A DNA stretch of 64,000 bases. Origin: an uncultured Prevotellaceae bacterium (GTDB lineage Bacteria > Bacteroidota > Bacteroidia > Bacteroidales > Bacteroidaceae). The position numbers and the translations under genes are program-made. The stretch covers positions 107,453-171,452 of the forward strand of contig CASGAM010000037.1 of NCBI GenBank assembly GCA_949299545.1. Direction: 5' to 3'. The notes under the pieces were generated by a model that was not told the origin of the DNA, made no database searches, and was given only the letters and a program-made list of their open reading frames with translations. Numbering within the stretch: the stretch's first letter is position 1; the number at the start of each line of letters is the position of its first letter. Positions 32,978 to 42,762 of this stretch are shown piece after piece.

Positions 32978-35539
32978 ATGACATATCCACAAAACTTTGA
33001 AGAAAAAATAGGTTTCAACGACATACGCAAGCTACTACAAGAAAAATGCCTGAGTACTTTAGGAGAAGAAAAAGTCACCCAGCTACAATTCCACAAGGAA
33101 CATGCACTCTTAAATGAACTGCATGCCCACACCAAGGAATTTCTGAGCATCATGAACGAAGAAGAGGATTTTCCTGACCAATATTTTTTCGACGTCCGCG
33201 AAGCTATCAAGCGTATCCGCATTGAAGGTACTTACCTTGACGAACAAGAACTTTTTGACCTGAAACGTTCTTTAGAAACCATCGCGGGCATTGTCCGTTT
33301 CCTGAACCGCGATTCCGATGCCGAACCTACAACGGAAACCGGACGCATGGAGATTACGTGTAGCCGTTATCCGGCACTCTCCAGACTGGCACAAGGCGTA
33401 TCCGTATTTCCACAACTCGTCAAGTATATCAGCGAAATACTCGACCCTTACGGCAAAATAAAGGATTCTGCTTCTCCTGAACTCTTGCGAGTGAGACGCG
33501 AACTTCGTGAAACGGAAAGCAGTATCTCGCGTATACTGAACGGCATTTTGAAAAATGCCCGTACAGAAGGGTTGGTTGATAAGGATGTGACACCCACCAT
33601 GCGCGACGGCCGTCTGGTAATTCCTGTTGTACCGGCAATGAAACGTAAAATCAAAGGAATCGTCCACGATGAATCAGCAACAGGAAAAACCGTCTTCATC
33701 GAACCAGCAGAAGTCGTGGAAGCCAACAACCGCGTCCGTGAACTTGAAGGAGAAGAACGACGGGAAATCATCCGTATCCTACAAGAAACGACGGCACTCG
33801 TCAGACCATATCACACGGAAATCATCCATTCATACGAATTCCTTGGAGAAATAGACTTTATCCGTGCGAAAGCCGGACTGGCGCTTCAACTCAATGCCGT
33901 CACCCCCGAAATTAAGGACCACCCCCATATAGAATGGTACAGGGCATGCCATCCATTGCTCGCCTTGTCGCTCGCCCGCCATGGAAAAAAGATTGTCCCG
34001 CTCGACATATCCTTAAACAGCAAGAACCGCATCCTCATCATTTCCGGCCCCAATGCGGGTGGCAAGTCAGTCTGTCTCAAAACCGTAGGATTGCTGCAAT
34101 ACATGCTGCAATGCGGTCTTCCCATCCCTTTTGAAGAAAGCTCGCAGGCCGGCATTTTCGAAAGTATTTTCATTGACATCGGTGATGAGCAAAGCATTGA
34201 AGACGATCTGAGTACCTATTCAAGCCATTTGCTCAATATGAAAAATATGATGAAATACTGTGGTGACAGAAGCCTGTTACTCATCGATGAGTTTGGCGGC
34301 GGCACGGAACCTCAAATCGGCGGTGCCATTGCTGAAGCCGTTCTGCGGCGTTTTAACCATAAAAAAGCCTTTGGAGTCATCACGACTCACTACCGAAACC
34401 TAAAACATTTCGCCGAAGAGAACGAAGGCGTCATCAACGGAGCAATGCTTTACGACCGACAACACATGCAAGCCCTTTTTCAGTTGGAAACGGGTCGCCC
34501 AGGCAGTTCCTTTGCCGTGGAGATCGCCCGTAAAATAGGATTACCGGAAGATGTCATCGCTGAAGCAACGGAACTTGTTGGAAAAGAATACATCGACGCA
34601 GACAAATATCTTCAGGACATCGTGCGCGACAAACGGTACTGGGAAAACAAACGTGAAAACATCCACCGACGAGAAAAAGAAATGGAAAGAACCATCGCCC
34701 GGTATGAAGCCGAAATCGCAGAACTCCACCAGAACCGCCGAGAAATTATCAGACAAGCGCACGAAGAAGCGGAACAGTTGCTGAAACAATCCAACGCCAA
34801 AATAGAAAATACCATCAGAACGATTCGTGAGGCACAGGCAGAAAAAGAGAAAACCCGCCACGCGCGGCAAGAACTTGACGCATTCAAAAACGATATGGCA
34901 GCCATAAGCCAACAGAATGAAGACAAGATTGCCCGCAAAATGCGGCTGTTACAAGAACGGCAGAAACGACAAGCAGAACGGAAAAAACAAAAGGCGGCCG
35001 AGACCGCCAAACTGAACGCGGAGAAAACTGCACAAGAAACAACTGCCAAGCGGACGGAAGAAGCAGACAAACGCCCACTTGCCATCGGCGACACGGTAAG
35101 AATCAAAGGACAAACAGCTACTGGGACCATTGAAGAAATTGATGGGAAACATGCCATTGTCACTTTCGGAATGATGCGTACGAACATAAAAACAGAACGT
35201 TTGGAACGTGCCAGCGCTCCCGAGAATGCCCCCATACGGACACACACAACCATGAGCCGACAAACCCGCGAAGCCGTTTATGAAAAAAAACTCAGTTTCA
35301 GGCAGGACCTTGACGTCAGGGGCATGCGCGGCGAAGAAGCCATCTCCGCTGTCACATACTTCATCGACGATGCTATTCTATTGGGAATCTCCCGCGTGCG
35401 CATTCTCCACGGCACAGGCAACGGCATACTGCGCACTCTAATCAGGGAATATCTCGCCACTGTCAGAGCTGTCAGCAGTTTTCGGGACGAGCACGTCCAG
35501 TTCGGCGGAGCCGGCATCACAGTTGTGGATATTAGATGA
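32978..35539 (+). CDS. mutS2: MutS2 endonuclease/ATPase with Smr domain
   Basis: MutS2 acts on recombination intermediates and, in some bacteria, on collided ribosomes; it lacks the mismatch-recognition domain of MutS. The 853-residue protein has an N-terminal core with helical levers, then the ABC-type ATPase (Walker A GPNAGGKSV, signature around DDLSTYSSHL, Walker B LLLIDEFGGGTEP, TTHYRNLKHFAEE). A long charged coiled coil (roughly residues 520-690) comes next, followed by a small KOW-like segment (GDTVRIKGQTATGTIEEI). The C-terminal Smr nuclease domain carries LDVRGMRGEEA and RILHGTGNGILRT. All catalytic elements are present. Confidence 0.96.
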   Translation: MTYPQNFEEKIGFNDIRKLLQEKCLSTLGEEKVTQLQFHKEHALLNELHAHTKEFLSIMNEEEDFPDQYFFDVREAIKRIRIEGTYLDEQELFDLKRSLETIAGIVRFLNRDSDAEPTTETGRMEITCSRYPALSRLAQGVSVFPQLVKYISEILDPYGKIKDSASPELLRVRRELRETESSISRILNGILKNARTEGLVDKDVTPTMRDGRLVIPVVPAMKRKIKGIVHDESATGKTVFIEPAEVVEANNRVRELEGEERREIIRILQETTALVRPYHTEIIHSYEFLGEIDFIRAKAGLALQLNAVTPEIKDHPHIEWYRACHPLLALSLARHGKKIVPLDISLNSKNRILIISGPNAGGKSVCLKTVGLLQYMLQCGLPIPFEESSQAGIFESIFIDIGDEQSIEDDLSTYSSHLLNMKNMMKYCGDRSLLLIDEFGGGTEPQIGGAIAEAVLRRFNHKKAFGVITTHYRNLKHFAEENEGVINGAMLYDRQHMQALFQLETGRPGSSFAVEIARKIGLPEDVIAEATELVGKEYIDADKYLQDIVRDKRYWENKRENIHRREKEMERTIARYEAEIAELHQNRREIIRQAHEEAEQLLKQSNAKIENTIRTIREAQAEKEKTRHARQELDAFKNDMAAISQQNEDKIARKMRLLQERQKRQAERKKQKAAETAKLNAEKTAQETTAKRTEEADKRPLAIGDTVRIKGQTATGTIEEIDGKHAIVTFGMMRTNIKTERLERASAPENAPIRTHTTMSRQTREAVYEKKLSFRQDLDVRGMRGEEAISAVTYFIDDAILLGISRVRILHGTGNGILRTLIREYLATVRAVSSFRDEHVQFGGAGITVVDIR

Positions 35540-35632
35540 GGCTCATAATGAAGTTTTCATAAGGAAAATAAAAATAAATCCATTTGCAACAATTTTAATT
35601 ATAATTACCAGCCTATTCCTGGTTATTTTTAT

Positions 35633-35640
35633 TAACTTTG
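35633..35640 (+). promoter_or_regulatory. -7 box of the acyl-CoA synthetase gene
   Basis: TAACTTTG matches TAnnTTTG; about 49 nt before the ATG at 35690. Confidence 0.5.
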
Positions 35641-35689
35641 GGGCAATTTCCTTGTAATAAAAGAAGAATATAGGCTAAGATATAACATT

Positions 35690-37369
35690 ATGCTCGAAAA
35701 ATTTCTTGATCAAACGACATTTTCATCACAAGAAGATTTCAAGAAGAATTTTCACGTGAAAGTTCCCGAAAACTTTAATTTCGGATACGACGTCGTCGAC
35801 GCCTGGGCAGAACAGGAACCTGAGAAAATTGCACTCTGCTGGACAAACGACCATGGTGTACACCATGACTTCACGTTTGCTGAAATGAAAGACTATACTG
35901 ACCGCACCGCCTCATACTTCCGCTCATTGGGCATCGGACACGGTGACATGGTGATGCTGATACTGAAACGACGCTATGAATTTTGGTTCGCCATCATCGC
36001 GTTGCATAAATTAGGAGCGGTCGTCATCCCGGCCACCCACCTGCTCACCAAGAAAGACATTGTTTATCGTAACAATGCAGCAAGTGTCAAAATGATAGTC
36101 TGTGCAGGAGAAGAAATCATATTAAACCACGTGAAAGATTCATTGACTGAATCCCCAACGGTAAAAACCGTCATCTCCATCGGCCCAATCATTCCCGACG
36201 GCTTTCGAGATTTCCACAAAGGCATCGAGGCTGCCGCTACATTTGTCCGTCCAGAGCATCCCAATACCAATGACGACATCTCGCTCATGTACTTTACCTC
36301 TGGCACAACAGGCGGCCCAAAAATGGTAGCACACGACTTCACCTATCCGCTTGGACACATAGCAACAGGCTGCTTTTGGCACAATCTGGGTAAAGATAGT
36401 TTGCATCTGACCGTTGCAGACACCGGATGGGGAAAAGCCGTATGGGGCAAACTTTATGGCCAATGGATAGCCGGTGCAACCGTCTTCGTCTATGACCATG
36501 AGAAATTTCACCCGACAGACATTCTGCAACGCATACAGGATTACCATATTACATCGCTCTGCGCACCGCCAACCGTCTTCCGCTTCCTCATCCGTGAAGA
36601 CTTGAGCCAGTACGATCTCTCATCACTGAAATATTGCACGATTGCGGGCGAAGCACTGAATCCTTCCGTTTACAAAACGTTCTACGAACTGACAGGTATC
36701 AAGTTGATGGAAGGATTCGGACAGACAGAAACGACATTGACCATTGCCACATTCCCGTGGATGCAGCCAAAACCCGGTTCCATGGGTGTGCCCAACCCTC
36801 AGTATGACATTGATTTACTAAAGTCTGACGGTACACCTGCCGCCACCAATGAACAAGGACAAATCGTCATACATACAAAAGGTGGCAAACCGCTGGGACT
36901 GTTCAAAGAATACTACCGTGACCCTAAACTGACAGAAGAGGCATGGCACGATGGCATTTACTACACGGGTGACATCGCATGGCGCGACGAAGACGGTTAT
37001 TTCTGGTTTGTCGGCCGCACAGACGATGTCATCAAAAGTTCGGGCTACCGCATAGGCCCCTTTGAAGTGGAAAGCGCGCTGATGAGCCACCCTGCAGTAT
37101 TGGAATGTGCCATCACAGGTGTACCGGATGAAATCCGCGGACAAGTGGTGAAAGCAACCATCGTACTGAACAAAGATTACAGAGATATGACCAAAGAGGT
37201 CCTTATAAAAAACCTACAGGATCATGTCAAACATGTAACCGCGCCATACAAATATCCGCGCGTCATCGAATTTGTTGATGAACTGCCAAAGACCATCAGC
37301 GGAAAAATTCGTCGGGTAGAAATCCGCGAACGGGACGAACAAAAATCAAAAGACAATCCAAACACCTGA
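35690..37369 (+). CDS. AMP-forming acyl-CoA synthetase (medium-chain/acetate type)
   Basis: Activates a carboxylic acid to its CoA ester via an acyl-adenylate. The 559-residue protein shows the P-loop-like A3 motif [15 protein letters not shown], the A5 region [12 protein letters not shown]7 [21 protein letters not shown]8 [20 protein letters not shown] and the catalytic lysine in [13 protein letters not shown] near the C-terminus. It resembles the medium-chain (AcsM-like) branch more than classical acetyl-CoA synthetase, being about 90 residues shorter than Acs. The substrate cannot be fixed from sequence; propionate, butyrate or aromatic acids are candidates. It is monocistronic. Confidence 0.93.
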   Translation: MLEKFLDQTTFSSQEDFKKNFHVKVPENFNFGYDVVDAWAEQEPEKIALCWTNDHGVHHDFTFAEMKDYTDRTASYFRSLGIGHGDMVMLILKRRYEFWFAIIALHKLGAVVIPATHLLTKKDIVYRNNAASVKMIVCAGEEIILNHVKDSLTESPTVKTVISIGPIIPDGFRDFHKGIEAAATFVRPEHPNTNDDISLMYFTSGTTGGPKMVAHDFTYPLGHIATGCFWHNLGKDSLHLTVADTGWGKAVWGKLYGQWIAGATVFVYDHEKFHPTDILQRIQDYHITSLCAPPTVFRFLIREDLSQYDLSSLKYCTIAGEALNPSVYKTFYELTGIKLMEGFGQTETTLTIATFPWMQPKPGSMGVPNPQYDIDLLKSDGTPAATNEQGQIVIHTKGGKPLGLFKEYYRDPKLTEEAWHDGIYYTGDIAWRDEDGYFWFVGRTDDVIKSSGYRIGPFEVESALMSHPAVLECAITGVPDEIRGQVVKATIVLNKDYRDMTKEVLIKNLQDHVKHVTAPYKYPRVIEFVDELPKTISGKIRRVEIRERDEQKSKDNPNT

Positions 37370-37462
37370 ATCTCGTAAAGCCCCTCTCATCCCCTACATA
37401 TTGTAAGGCAACGAAAGGAAAGAAAAATGTTCAGGAATGGCCCCCTATCCAATAAGTTTTGC

Positions 37463-37543
37463 AAAACAAACCTTCACTCCTTCGCAAGCTTGTATTATCT
37501 GAAAAACAGGCAATCATGAGTGAAGGTTTGTTTTATTATTCAT
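37463..37543 (+). terminator. Terminator-like hairpin with 17-bp stem and 38-nt loop
   Basis: AAAACAAACCTTCACTC (37463-37479) pairs perfectly with GAGTGAAGGTTTGTTTT (37518-37534), followed by ATTATT. The loop has its own small stem CTG-AAAAA-CAG. The long loop is unusual for a terminator, but the position, 94 nt after the synthetase stop, fits. Confidence 0.6.
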
Positions 37544-37610
37544 CTAACAATTCTTCCCCAGAAACGTATTCACAAACAAAAACAAACGCTACTTCAGAAA
37601 AGGAAAAAAG

Positions 37611-37690
37611 CAAGCGCTCGCAATAAAAATTGCGACCTGTCGCTTCTACAACACGACCTGTCGCTTCTGGAAAGCGACAGGTCGCAGCAA
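37611..37690 (+). repeat. Modular 22/21-nt repeat array, site 3 (variant cores, one inverted)
   Basis: Cores are CAAGCGCTCGC at 37611, CGACCTGTCGC at 37633 (22 nt later), the same at 37654 (21 nt later), and CGACAGGTCGC at 37675 (21 nt later). Spacers are aataaaaattg (11 nt), ttctacaaca and ttctggaaag (10 nt each). The last core, with its preceding G, is the exact reverse complement of the previous type, giving a perfect 13-bp hairpin at 37654-37666/37672-37684 with a 5-nt loop. Confidence 0.85.
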
Positions 37691-37895
37691 AAGGCCTAAT
37701 TGTTCAATATAGAAATTAATCATTAAGAAATGGGAATTACTACTCATAAATACCAGGAAATATTCTATTTATCAGACATTTATAATATCAGATAAAAAGA
37801 AGTATGGCTTTCGGAAAAACTTTTCGTAATCAGGAAGTAACCATAAGAAAAAAATTAAAATGTGCTAAAAGTGCCAAAATGCCATAAACATGTTA

Positions 37896-37903
37896 TACTT
37901 TTG
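37896..37903 (+). promoter_or_regulatory. -7 box of the M16 protease gene
   Basis: TACTTTTG matches TAnnTTTG; the leader to ATG 37937 is about 28 nt. Confidence 0.5.
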
Positions 37904-37936
37904 CACCTTAAATAGAATTAAACTAAATATCAAAAC

Positions 37937-40768
37937 ATGAAAATCAAATTCTTATTATCCCTTCTCATCCTGCCTGCGCTCACGATACATGCGCAACAAA
38001 TTGACTGGGGAAAATTAGTCCCGGCCGACACAAACGTGGTTGTCGGCAAGTTACCAAACGGTATCACTTATTATTTACGTCATAACGAAGAACCACGCGA
38101 ACGCGCCACATTCTTCATAATACGCAACGTAGGAGCACTGCTCGAGAACGATGACCAAGACGGATTGGCACATTTTCTGGAACACATGGCATTTAACGGT
38201 AGCAAGAATTTTCCCGGCAATACTATGATTTCCACGCTTGAGCGTCATGGCATCTCTTTCGGGGGCAACCTCAACGCATACACATCACAAAATGAAACCG
38301 TCTACAACATCAGCGACGTGCCTACCGGTGACGAAAGCCTTATCGACACCTGCCTGCTTGTGCTGCATGACTGGTCTTACTATCTTACACTCTCAGATGA
38401 AGATATTGACAACGAACGAGGTGTCATTACCGAAGAATGGCGCACCCGCAACAACAGCCGCAAACGTATCAGCCAACAGACTTCCGCCGTCATTTTCAAA
38501 GGCTCACAGTATGCCAAACGTGATGTCATAGGCGAACTTGACGTCATCCAGAACTTCAAGCCTCAAACCATCCGGGACTTTTACCACAAATGGTATCGTA
38601 CAGACCTCGAAGCCATTGCCGTTGCCGGAGACTTTGACGTAAAAATGATGGAAGAAAAAATCAAAAAGGTCTTCTCCAGTATCCCAGCCATCCCCAATGC
38701 TGAAAAACGTCCGTTTTTTGAAATCCCGTCTCACGAAGAAACCTATTTCTGCCTTGCTACCGACAAAGAAGCTACAAGCACGGAAACAAGCCTTATCCGC
38801 CTGTTTCGCGAGCCGGAATATGATTATCAAGGCGTCATGACATACAAGGATTTGAAAAATGACATGATGCAACGCTTTTTCAACAGCATGGCTGCAAGCC
38901 GCATCAGTGAGCTGGTACAAAGTGGCAAGGCGCCCTTTGTCAGCGGCGGTATCGGCTTCTATGAATGGGTGCGTGGCTACCATGCTTATTACGTCCAGGC
39001 CACAGCCAAACCCAATGGTGAAAAGGAAGCACTCGAGGCCATCCTGCAAGAAAACGAACGAATCTTACGTTACGGTTTCACCGACCAGGAACTGGCACGA
39101 GCAAAAGCCAACACACTGAGTTCATTGGAATCGTTCCTGAAAAGCAAGGACAAAATCCATAACGACCAATATGCGGAAGAAATGCAAAACCATTTTCTTT
39201 TGAATGAACCGTTTGTCGACACCGAAGCCTATGTGGCGGCATCAAAGGAAGTTATTGCAGCCATCACGGTAGAGGACATGCTGGAACAAGCAAGACGATG
39301 GTGGAAACCGGACAACCGTACCATCATCATCGCCGGTCCGAGCGAAGGAACCACCCATCTTTCCGAGCAAGAAGCGCGCAACATTATCACCTCTATTGAA
39401 AATTCAGACATAACGCCTTATGAGGAAGCTGAAATTTCCGAAAACCTGACAGATGCATCCCTTCTGCCACAGGCTGTCACTTCTATTAAAACGCTGAAAG
39501 CCTTCGATGCAGAAGAATGGACGCTGGAGAATGGAGCCAAAGTGGTCTACCGCAAGGCCGATTATGACAAAGACCAGGTACTGTTATCAGCATACAGTCC
39601 GGGCGGCTATTCACTCATTGACGACGTGAACCTGCTTCCGGCTGCAACAAATGCCGGTGGGTTTGCCTCAAGTTACGGATTAGGTAAATTTGACCAAACA
39701 ACACTCCGGAAAATGCTCACCGGTAAAAAAGCCCAGTGCAGTGTTTCAATCGGCGAACTTTATGAGAACGTGGCGGGCACTTCTACACCGCGCGATGCAG
39801 AAACCATGATGCAATTGCTTTACATGAACTTCTGCGAGCCGCGTTTCGACACGCTGGCACACAGGGTAATGATAGACCGCAACCTGATATATGTACGCCA
39901 AATGGCCAACCAACCCCAAACGGCCATGCGCGACTCATTCCTGCTTATCAGTTCGGATTACAACCCACGCACGTTACTGTTCAACGAGGACTATGTCAAG
40001 AGTATCACCATCGACAAAGTGGAAGCTCTATATAAAGAACGTATCGCAGACGCATCAGACTTCACCTTCTTCATCGTCGGTAACATTGAAAGGGATTCAG
40101 CCATGCTTTTGGCACGCGAGTACATCGGCAATATTCCATCTTTACACCGCAAGGAGAAATGGATAGATCGTAAGGTAAGGGCTCCTAAAGGGAAAACCGT
40201 GAAAGAAATCAGTATTGACATGGAAGTACCCAAAACGACCGTCATCATCACCATGAACTATCCCAAAAAGTATTCAGTGAAAAAGAGTATCGCACTTGAC
40301 ATCTTGTCAGACATACTCACCATGCGCTACCTTAAATCCATCCGCGAAGACCAAGGTGGTACATACGGCGTAGGCGTGGGTGGTAATGCTATTCTCGAAC
40401 CTTACGCCCGCTACAACATGACCATCAATTTCGACTGCGACCCGGACAAGGCAAACATCCTCAAACCGATTATCTACCAGGAAATAGACAACATCGTTGA
40501 AAACGGTGTCACAACGGAAGAGTTGGACAAGGTCGTCAAAAACATGCTGAAAGAATCTGCCCAAGAGAAACAGCACAACAGCTACTGGTTAGAACAACTT
40601 GAGGCTTACTACAGGACGGGCATCAACTTCGACGCACCCGAAAACCATGAAAAGATTCTGGAAGAAATGACCACAAAAGATATTAAAAAGTTTGCGGCCG
40701 AATTTTTCAAGCACGCAAATGTCGTGGACTTAATGTTTGTCCCTTCGGGCAAAACCGTCGAAAACTAA
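37937..40768 (+). CDS. M16-family zinc metalloprotease (PqqL/insulinase-like), exported
   Basis: A 943-residue periplasmic protease. A signal peptide, MKIKFLLSLLILPALTIHAQ, precedes the catalytic half. The inverted zinc motif HFLEH is at residues 79-83 and the third ligand is E160 in NERGVITEEW, 77 residues after H83 as in insulysin relatives. The second half repeats the fold without the motif (RKADYDKDQVLLSAYSPGGY, IREDQGGTYGVGVGGN), giving the usual clam-shell chamber that degrades peptides. Both halves are complete in one chain. The gene is monocistronic between its own promoter and a bidirectional terminator. Confidence 0.94.
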   Translation: MKIKFLLSLLILPALTIHAQQIDWGKLVPADTNVVVGKLPNGITYYLRHNEEPRERATFFIIRNVGALLENDDQDGLAHFLEHMAFNGSKNFPGNTMISTLERHGISFGGNLNAYTSQNETVYNISDVPTGDESLIDTCLLVLHDWSYYLTLSDEDIDNERGVITEEWRTRNNSRKRISQQTSAVIFKGSQYAKRDVIGELDVIQNFKPQTIRDFYHKWYRTDLEAIAVAGDFDVKMMEEKIKKVFSSIPAIPNAEKRPFFEIPSHEETYFCLATDKEATSTETSLIRLFREPEYDYQGVMTYKDLKNDMMQRFFNSMAASRISELVQSGKAPFVSGGIGFYEWVRGYHAYYVQATAKPNGEKEALEAILQENERILRYGFTDQELARAKANTLSSLESFLKSKDKIHNDQYAEEMQNHFLLNEPFVDTEAYVAASKEVIAAITVEDMLEQARRWWKPDNRTIIIAGPSEGTTHLSEQEARNIITSIENSDITPYEEAEISENLTDASLLPQAVTSIKTLKAFDAEEWTLENGAKVVYRKADYDKDQVLLSAYSPGGYSLIDDVNLLPAATNAGGFASSYGLGKFDQTTLRKMLTGKKAQCSVSIGELYENVAGTSTPRDAETMMQLLYMNFCEPRFDTLAHRVMIDRNLIYVRQMANQPQTAMRDSFLLISSDYNPRTLLFNEDYVKSITIDKVEALYKERIADASDFTFFIVGNIERDSAMLLAREYIGNIPSLHRKEKWIDRKVRAPKGKTVKEISIDMEVPKTTVIITMNYPKKYSVKKSIALDILSDILTMRYLKSIREDQGGTYGVGVGGNAILEPYARYNMTINFDCDPDKANILKPIIYQEIDNIVENGVTTEELDKVVKNMLKESAQEKQHNSYWLEQLEAYYRTGINFDAPENHEKILEEMTTKDIKKFAAEFFKHANVVDLMFVPSGKTVEN

Positions 40769-40775
40769 AAAACAA

Positions 40776-40817
40776 AAAAAGCCGCGTCCGCACATTTCAC
40801 TGCCGACGCGGCTTTTT
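40776..40817. terminator. Bidirectional terminator between the M16 protease and ACT genes
   Basis: AAAAAGCCGCGTC (40776-40788) pairs with GACGCGGCTTTTT (40805-40817), 13 bp with a 16-nt loop. A and T tails on either side serve both convergent genes. Confidence 0.93.
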
Positions 40818-40837
40818 CATAAATCATCCCTCCATCG

Positions 40838-41266
40838 TCAAATCAAGGACAACAATGCCTTGTCGTCAAGCGAGGCCATTCCGGTTTCTGCAATAACAGC
40901 CTTTGTCCGCTCCGCGTCATCCGTCCGGAACACCAATATGCCCTTCCCTCCCAGCAGGAAAGAATAAAGATAGGATATGGCCACTCCTGCCTGGCTGATA
41001 TTTTTCACGGCATCGGCAGCACGTCCCGGCTGGTTGTCGAGCGTTATGGCAAACACTTCCGAGATGTTTGAAGAAATACCGGCCGCTTTGAGAACCTCAA
41101 AAGCACGCATCGGCTCGGAACATATAATGCGGTAAATACCATATTCCACCGTATCGGAAATCGTAGAAGCAATCAACTGGATTTTTGCCTCCTTAAACAG
41201 TTCCAGCACTTTCAACAATGTACCGGACTTGTTTTCTACAAAAATTGAAATTTGATGAACTGTCAT
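40838..41266 (-). CDS. ACT-domain protein (amino-acid sensor)
   Basis: A 142-residue protein consisting of two ACT modules: residues about 3-70 (VHQISIFVENKSGTLLKVLE) and 71-140 (VFAITLDNQPGRAADAVKNI, VAISYLYSF). ACT domains bind amino acids and usually control an enzyme. In many anaerobes this two-ACT protein sits beside phenylacetate-CoA ligase, as here (13 nt downstream of it), which suggests aromatic amino-acid sensing for arylacetate formation. That link is inferred from neighbourhood. Confidence 0.9.
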   Translation of the reverse strand: MTVHQISIFVENKSGTLLKVLELFKEAKIQLIASTISDTVEYGIYRIICSEPMRAFEVLKAAGISSNISEVFAITLDNQPGRAADAVKNISQAGVAISYLYSFLLGGKGILVFRTDDAERTKAVIAETGMASLDDKALLSLI

Positions 41267-41279
41267 AACTATGGTTGTA

Positions 41280-42578
41280 TTAGATTAAAGTCTTGCGTAA
41301 ATCTTTCACACGGACGGCCTTTCCTTCCTGTTGAGGAAGTGTTCCTTTCGGCACTAAGCGCACAATCGGTGTGATAAGTATCTCGTCTTTCAACTGGCGC
41401 GTAATCTCTTTGGTTAACGCCTGCAGCTTCGGATAGTCGTCGCAGAAATCCTTCAACTCGACTTCCACGGTCATCAAATCGTTGGCTTCCTCGTTAGTCA
41501 AAGTGATAAGATATTCATTGCCCAGTTCCTTAAACTGCATGAGAATGGTTTCAATCTGTATCGGGAAAATATTCACACCCTTGAGAATCATCATGTCATC
41601 GCTCCGGCCTTTCATACGATCCAAACGCTTATGGTGGCGTCCACATGGGCAGTCACCCGGCAAGACGCGCGTAAGATCACGCGTACGGTAACGCAAAAGT
41701 GGCATGGCTTCACGGTTAATGGTAGTCAAGACCAACTCTCCCACTTCACCTTCTGGAACAGGTTCAAGCGTGACAGGATCGACTATTTCAACGATATAAT
41801 AATCCTCCCAAATGTGCAACCCATTCTGCTCCGTACATTCAAAAGCCACACCGGGACCGCACATTTCGGACATCCCAAAGGAATTATAGGCTTTCACGCC
41901 GAGCATCTCTTCAATCCGCCTGCGTTGTTCCTCAGAATGAGGCTCGGCACCGATAATCAACGTTCTCAACTTAGTATCCCTGCGAGGGTCAATCCCCATT
42001 TCCTCCATCACTTCGTGCAGACGACCGGCATAACTTGGAATCGCATGCAGGGCCGTCGTCCCGAAATCGGTTATAAATTTGATTTGCCGTTTCGTATTCC
42101 CGGCAGCAGCCGGAACGGTCAGCATTCCCAAACGCTCGGCTCCGTACTGGAAACCTAGACCGCCAGTAAACATGCCATATCCGGAAGAGTTCTGGAACAC
42201 GTCGCCACGCCGCAAACCCACCATATAAAGACAACGTGCCACAGCATTGGCCCATTCGTCAAGATCGTGCTGCGTATGGAGAATCACGGTCGGCGTCCCT
42301 GTCGTTCCACTGGACGAATGCAGGCGCACCACTTCCTCCATCGGAACGGCTGCCAACCCGAAAGGATAATTGTCACGCAAATCTTGTTTGGTTGTAAAAG
42401 GAATCTTCTGCAAGTCTTCCAACGACTTGATATCCTCTACCTTCAAATTGTTCTCAGCAAAGCGCTTTCTATAAAAGGGTGTGTTCATGCATCGCCCCAG
42501 CGTCGTTTTAAGGCGTTGCAGCTGCAACTTCTCAATTTCCGCTCTTGTCAGTGTTTCTAATTCTTTGTGTAAATACAT
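41280..42578 (-). CDS. paaK: Phenylacetate-CoA ligase
   Basis: AMP-forming ligase that activates phenylacetate or related arylacetates. The 432-residue length, the adenylation motif RLHSSSGTTGTPTVILHT, YNSFGMSEMCGPG, the RYRTRDLTRVL segment and RSDDMMILKGVNIFPIQIE are typical of PaaK. The anaerobic host has no phenylacetate oxygenation genes here. In Bacteroidales such ligases probably pair with 2-oxoacid ferredoxin oxidoreductases in aromatic amino-acid turnover, and those genes are not in this window. It is transcribed leftward ahead of the ACT gene. Confidence 0.95.
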   Translation of the reverse strand: MYLHKELETLTRAEIEKLQLQRLKTTLGRCMNTPFYRKRFAENNLKVEDIKSLEDLQKIPFTTKQDLRDNYPFGLAAVPMEEVVRLHSSSGTTGTPTVILHTQHDLDEWANAVARCLYMVGLRRGDVFQNSSGYGMFTGGLGFQYGAERLGMLTVPAAAGNTKRQIKFITDFGTTALHAIPSYAGRLHEVMEEMGIDPRRDTKLRTLIIGAEPHSEEQRRRIEEMLGVKAYNSFGMSEMCGPGVAFECTEQNGLHIWEDYYIVEIVDPVTLEPVPEGEVGELVLTTINREAMPLLRYRTRDLTRVLPGDCPCGRHHKRLDRMKGRSDDMMILKGVNIFPIQIETILMQFKELGNEYLITLTNEEANDLMTVEVELKDFCDDYPKLQALTKEITRQLKDEILITPIVRLVPKGTLPQQEGKAVRVKDLRKTLI

Positions 42579-42608
42579 GATAATGTTTTTCTGGTTTCAT
42601 TTTGCACC

Positions 42609-42616
42609 CAAAGATA
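42609..42616 (-). promoter_or_regulatory. -7 box of the paaK-ACT operon
   Basis: Minus strand TATCTTTG, a perfect match; the leader to ATG 42578 is about 25 nt. Confidence 0.55.
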
Positions 42617-42722
42617 CATATTTTATAACAAAACACATATGTTTCAGGAAAAAACTATCCACATTTATATTTTGTCCATTCAAGAAGACACACACCATAT
42701 TCAGGATATGCCAATTAATTGC

Positions 42723-42730
42723 TAACTTTG
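42723..42730 (+). promoter_or_regulatory. -7 box of the potassium channel gene
   Basis: TAACTTTG matches TAnnTTTG. It lies inside an apparent longer reading frame and shows that translation starts downstream, at ATG 42763. Confidence 0.55.
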
Positions 42731-42762
42731 CACCGGCACAGTCCCAAAAGAAGAAAACGCTC

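Larger units (their letters stand above)
37370..37936. other. Intergenic region acyl-CoA synthetase-M16 protease: hairpin, repeat array, promoter
   Basis: This 567-nt gap contains a long-loop inverted repeat with a T-rich tail (37463-37543), the third copy of the modular repeat array (37611-37690) and the protease promoter (37896-37903). Between 37690 and 37890 I see only A/T-rich sequence with a weak TTTATC/GATAAA inverted repeat. Confidence 0.5.

Noticed and set aside
37516-37626. Small open frame of 36 codons
   Set aside because: It starts in the right arm of a terminator-like hairpin and ends inside the repeat array; composition is low-complexity Ser/Lys/Thr and there is no ribosome site.
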